DNA of 64,000 nt from Pseudoxanthomonas wuyuanensis (GTDB lineage: Bacteria; Pseudomonadota; Gammaproteobacteria; Xanthomonadales; Xanthomonadaceae), in NCBI RefSeq assembly GCF_900215535.1, contig NZ_OCND01000002.1:124001-188000 (forward strand), written 5' to 3'. Below the pieces are notes generated by a model. The model ran no database searches. It had not been told where the DNA came from and saw nothing but the letters and a program-made list of their open reading frames with translations. Shown piece by piece: positions 61,904 through 64,000 of this stretch; within the stretch, counting starts at the first letter, position 1, and every line of letters begins with the position of its first letter. Position numbers and translations under genes: made by a program.

Positions 61904-62827
61904 CTAAGCGGGCGAACCCAGATCCGCATTGCCACGCAGCGTACGGTTGAACAACTCCAGCGTGCGGCGCCAGGCCTCGCGTGCGGCGTCTTCGTCGTAG
62001 CGCGGCGTGGTGTCGTTGTTGAAGCCGTGCTGGGTGCCGGCGGGCTGGAACAGCGCGTAGCGCACGCCGGCTTGCTTCAGTGCGGCTTCGTACTCCGGCC
62101 AGGCCGCGTTGATGCGTTCGTCGTGTTCGGCCAGCACCACCAGCAGTTCGGCCTTGATGTTGGGCACGTCCTCCAGCGGCGCGGCGTTGCCGTAGAACGG
62201 CGCGGCCGCCTGCAGATCCGGCAGGCGGGTGGCGAGGAAGTTGGCCATGCCGCCGCCGTAGCAGAAGCCGACCACGCCGAGCCGGCCGTTGCCGCCGGCG
62301 ATTCCGCGCAGCATCTGCGCTGCGGCAAGGAAGTCCTCGCGCGTCCTGGCTTGGTCGAGATTGCCGAACAGCGCGCGCGCCGCGTCCTCATCGCCCGGGT
62401 AGCCGCCCAGCGGGAACAGCGCATCGGGCGCGAAGGCGATGAAGCCTTCCAGCGCCAACCGGCGCGTGATGTCTTCGATGTGCGGATTGAGGCCGCGGTT
62501 TTCGTGCACCACCAGCACCACCGGCAGCGGTCCGTCGGCCTTCGCCGGCTTGACCAGATAGCCGCGGGAGTTGCCGTAGCCGGCAGGCGACGGGAATTCC
62601 AGGTACTCGGCCGCAAGCCGGGCATCGTCGGGTTTGACCTGCTGGGCGGCGGCGAACTGCGGATTCAGCGCGGCCAGCAGGCCGGCAGCGCCGGCGGCGC
62701 CCACCGCAAAGCGCGCTGCGCCGAGCAGGAAACCGCGGCGGTCGATCTGGCCGTGCACGTACTGGTCGAACAGGCGCAGCACTTCCGGGTCGAAGTCGCT
62801 GGCCTTTTGGCGGGGTGGCTGGGGCAT
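61904..62827 (-). CDS. Tat-exported dienelactone hydrolase family protein
   Basis: A 307-residue alpha/beta hydrolase of the dienelactone hydrolase family with the triad C189 (GFCYGGG), D236 (AEHDERIN) and H267 (GTQHGFNND). A twin-arginine leader lies at residues 30-60 (DRRGFLLGAARFAVGAAGAA) after a 29-residue hydrophilic lead, so it is probably exported. Dienelactone hydrolases open lactones from aromatic breakdown; the real substrate is unknown. It is convergent with the chloroperoxidase-type gene, its stop 79 bases from that gene's stop. Confidence 0.88.
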   Translation of the reverse strand: MPQPPRQKASDFDPEVLRLFDQYVHGQIDRRGFLLGAARFAVGAAGAAGLLAALNPQFAAAQQVKPDDARLAAEYLEFPSPAGYGNSRGYLVKPAKADGPLPVVLVVHENRGLNPHIEDITRRLALEGFIAFAPDALFPLGGYPGDEDAARALFGNLDQARTREDFLAAAQMLRGIAGGNGRLGVVGFCYGGGMANFLATRLPDLQAAAPFYGNAAPLEDVPNIKAELLVVLAEHDERINAAWPEYEAALKQAGVRYALFQPAGTQHGFNNDTTPRYDEDAAREAWRRTLELFNRTLRGNADLGSPA

Positions 62828-63490
62828 GGGAATCTCCGGTAGCCGGGGTGCGCCGGATTACACCACAACCGTACCGCCGTGGTTGTCCAGAACCGGGCGG
62901 TTGGGTTTCCGGGCCGCAGCAGCATTGCCGCCGGAGTCGTGGCTCCCATGCGGTGGATTGGGGAAAGCGTCATGAAGCATGGCGGCTTGTCTGTCGGGCT
63001 AAGGCCTGAGGTATTCCCACCAATTCTTCTTCGCCGAGGCGCGCGGCAGTGCCGCGCAAACCGCCTTGGCTCACTCCTGGCCAGATCTTCGCCCCCAGCC
63101 CGCCGGCCAGCGACTTTTGGGGCAGATGACGGAGCGCGACTTCGGAACGCCTTTCTTCGAGCGCCAGCCAAGTGCCCAGAAGTCGGTAGCCAGGGCAATG
63201 CGGGACCGTCCGCGGCATGGATGCCGCGGAAGAGCACACAGGGGTGAGGCAAGCGCTTGCGAAGCACCGCTTCGCGCGTAGCCGAACGCCCGCCATCTGC
63301 GATGGCGGGCCGGCCCCGCAGAGCGGGTGTTTACGGCGTGTCCTGCACTGCCCTGGCCACCGAGTTCCAGGTAGGCGTTTCCCGCACTTGAACGAGGAAC
63401 CCTCTTCGGCGTCTTTCAACAGCTCACTGGCTGGTCAAGGGGGACGACTGGCTTCGGAAAAATGTGGGGCTACCTCAGGCCAGGCCTGCC
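62828..63490. other. 660-base gene-free, hairpin-rich intergenic region
   Basis: No convincing gene is present. Three perfect dyads occur: GCGCGGCA-G-TGCCGCGC at 63041-63057, CCGCGGCAT-GG-ATGCCGCGG at 63210-63229, and GCCCGCCATC-TGC-GATGGCGGGC at 63288-63310. The stretch around ATGGATGCCGCGGAAGAGC and CGGCGTGTCCTGCACTGCC resembles segments that, from memory, recur between xanthomonad genes. It may be a repeat module, a terminator region or the site of a structured RNA. Confidence 0.55.
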
Positions 63491-64000
63491 CTACGGGATC
63501 CTGCGTTCGTTGGCTTCTGCGCTTGTGCCCGCCTGCGCCGGATGCCGACGGTGCCGCAGGTGCGCGGCGGCCGCTGCGGATGATGGCGGGTAGTGTTCGC
63601 CGGGGATGCGGCATACCACCCGGTTGCGGCCCTCGCGCTTGGCCTGGTACATGGCTTCGTCGGCGCGCGCCAGCAGATCGGCCGCCGATTCGCCGGGTAT
63701 GAACAGCGTGGCTCCGATGGAAATCGTCACCGGCTGGTCGCCGCAATGGATTTCCTGCTCCACTGCGGCACGCAAGGTCTCGGCGACCGCCGCGAGCGAA
63801 CCGCTGTCCACGCCGGGGACCAGCAAACCGAACTCTTCGCCCCCCAGGCGGAAAAACCGGTCGCCGATGCGCGTGGAGCCGCGCACCAGGTCGGCAATTC
63901 GCACCAGCACCAGGTCTCCGGCTTCATGTCCGTAACGGTCGTTGACCAGCTTGAAGCGGTCCAGATCGAACACCAGCAACCCCAGCGGCGAGCGGGTGCG
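63491..64000 (-). CDS. Diguanylate cyclase (GGDEF domain), N-terminus beyond the window
   Basis: The open frame continues past base 64000, so only the last 169 residues are seen. They hold the GGDEF domain: the metal site LVFDLDRFKLVNDRYGHEAG, the active loop RLGGEEFGLLV (GGEEF, active form) and the closing ISIGATLFIPGES. The RxxD inhibitory site five residues before GGEEF is replaced (DRFFRLGGEEF). It would make cyclic di-GMP. The C-terminal 35 residues (PPSSAAAAAHLRHRRHPAQA) are low-complexity. Its sensor part is unknown. Confidence 0.9.
   Translation of the reverse strand, partial: RTRSPLGLLVFDLDRFKLVNDRYGHEAGDLVLVRIADLVRGSTRIGDRFFRLGGEEFGLLVPGVDSGSLAAVAETLRAAVEQEIHCGDQPVTISIGATLFIPGESAADLLARADEAMYQAKREGRNRVVCRIPGEHYPPSSAAAAAHLRHRRHPAQAGTSAEANERRIP

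Noticed and set aside
62970..63419. Possible minus-strand gene of 149 codons in the hairpin-rich gap
   Set aside because: No ribosome site, skewed composition, and it spans three perfect hairpins; better read as intergenic repeat sequence.
1..64000. tRNA, rRNA, prophage or restriction/defence islands
   Set aside because: No tRNA cloverleaf, rRNA stretch, integrase, capsid, nuclease or methylase gene could be supported on either strand.

Overview
The window is high-GC, tightly packed chromosomal DNA of a gammaproteobacterium, most likely the Xanthomonadaceae/Lysobacteraceae (Pseudoxanthomonas, Lysobacter or Stenotrophomonas relatives). The pointers are the codon use, palindromic repeats that begin with GTAG (like the SMAG repeats of Stenotrophomonas), two REP-associated tyrosine transposases (RAYTs), a TonB receptor with a carboxypeptidase-regulatory domain, twin-arginine-exported hydrolases, and DUF2242, DUF3500 and XapX proteins. 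No rRNA, tRNA, CRISPR array or prophage was seen. The assignment rests on these features only; no database was searched.

Layout. 1-6.2 kb: a RibD-C/DHFR-fold protein cut at the left edge, a RAYT element with inverted ends, a TonB-dependent receptor, a 164-bp palindromic element, and an OmpR-type regulator plus sensor kinase. 6.2-12.2 kb: a broken gene copy next to a MerR regulator, a run of small secreted or membrane proteins of unknown function (including a 43-aa gene), a DUF3500 lipoprotein and a TetR regulator. 12.3-20 kb: SDR plus nucleotide-carrier-like MFS protein under a divergent LysR, an M23-like exported protein, a second RAYT inside a cluster of GTAG repeats, and a YcaC-like hydrolase with its divergent LysR. 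20-29 kb: secreted and lipoprotein unknowns, with a DUF2242 lipoprotein present twice (one copy dead), an XRE regulator, a second XRE gene truncated beside a transposase remnant, and a GH95 fucosidase-type enzyme.

29-41.6 kb is the efflux region. A divergent TetR controls a complete RND pump (adaptor, AcrB-type transporter, OprM-type channel) from a recognisable promoter. A second TetR is coupled to the end of that operon, followed by a yhiI-rbbA-yhhJ type ABC export operon preceded by an FNR/Anr-like box. 41.6-46.6 kb holds small stress-type genes: two VOC-family or membrane proteins, a serine hydrolase, an MdaB-like quinone reductase with a divergent LysR and an 18-bp palindrome, and a GNAT protein.

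46.8-50.5 kb is a four-gene set: an unusual two-part regulator, a propeller protein, a DUF899 thioredoxin-like protein and a membrane protein. 50.6-55.9 kb is a six-gene minus-strand operon: AraC regulator, YcaC-like hydrolase, YtcJ-like exported amidohydrolase, MFS exporter with a monooxygenase-like tail, and two tandem XapX mini-membrane proteins. Divergent from it lie a giant periplasmic-propeller sensor kinase and its NarL-type regulator, then a membrane protein, a chloroperoxidase-type hydrolase and, convergent, a dienelactone hydrolase. This hydrolase/transport/XapX block with its own sensors is the best candidate for an undescribed small-molecule processing system. The right edge has a hairpin-rich 660-bp gap and a cut diguanylate cyclase.
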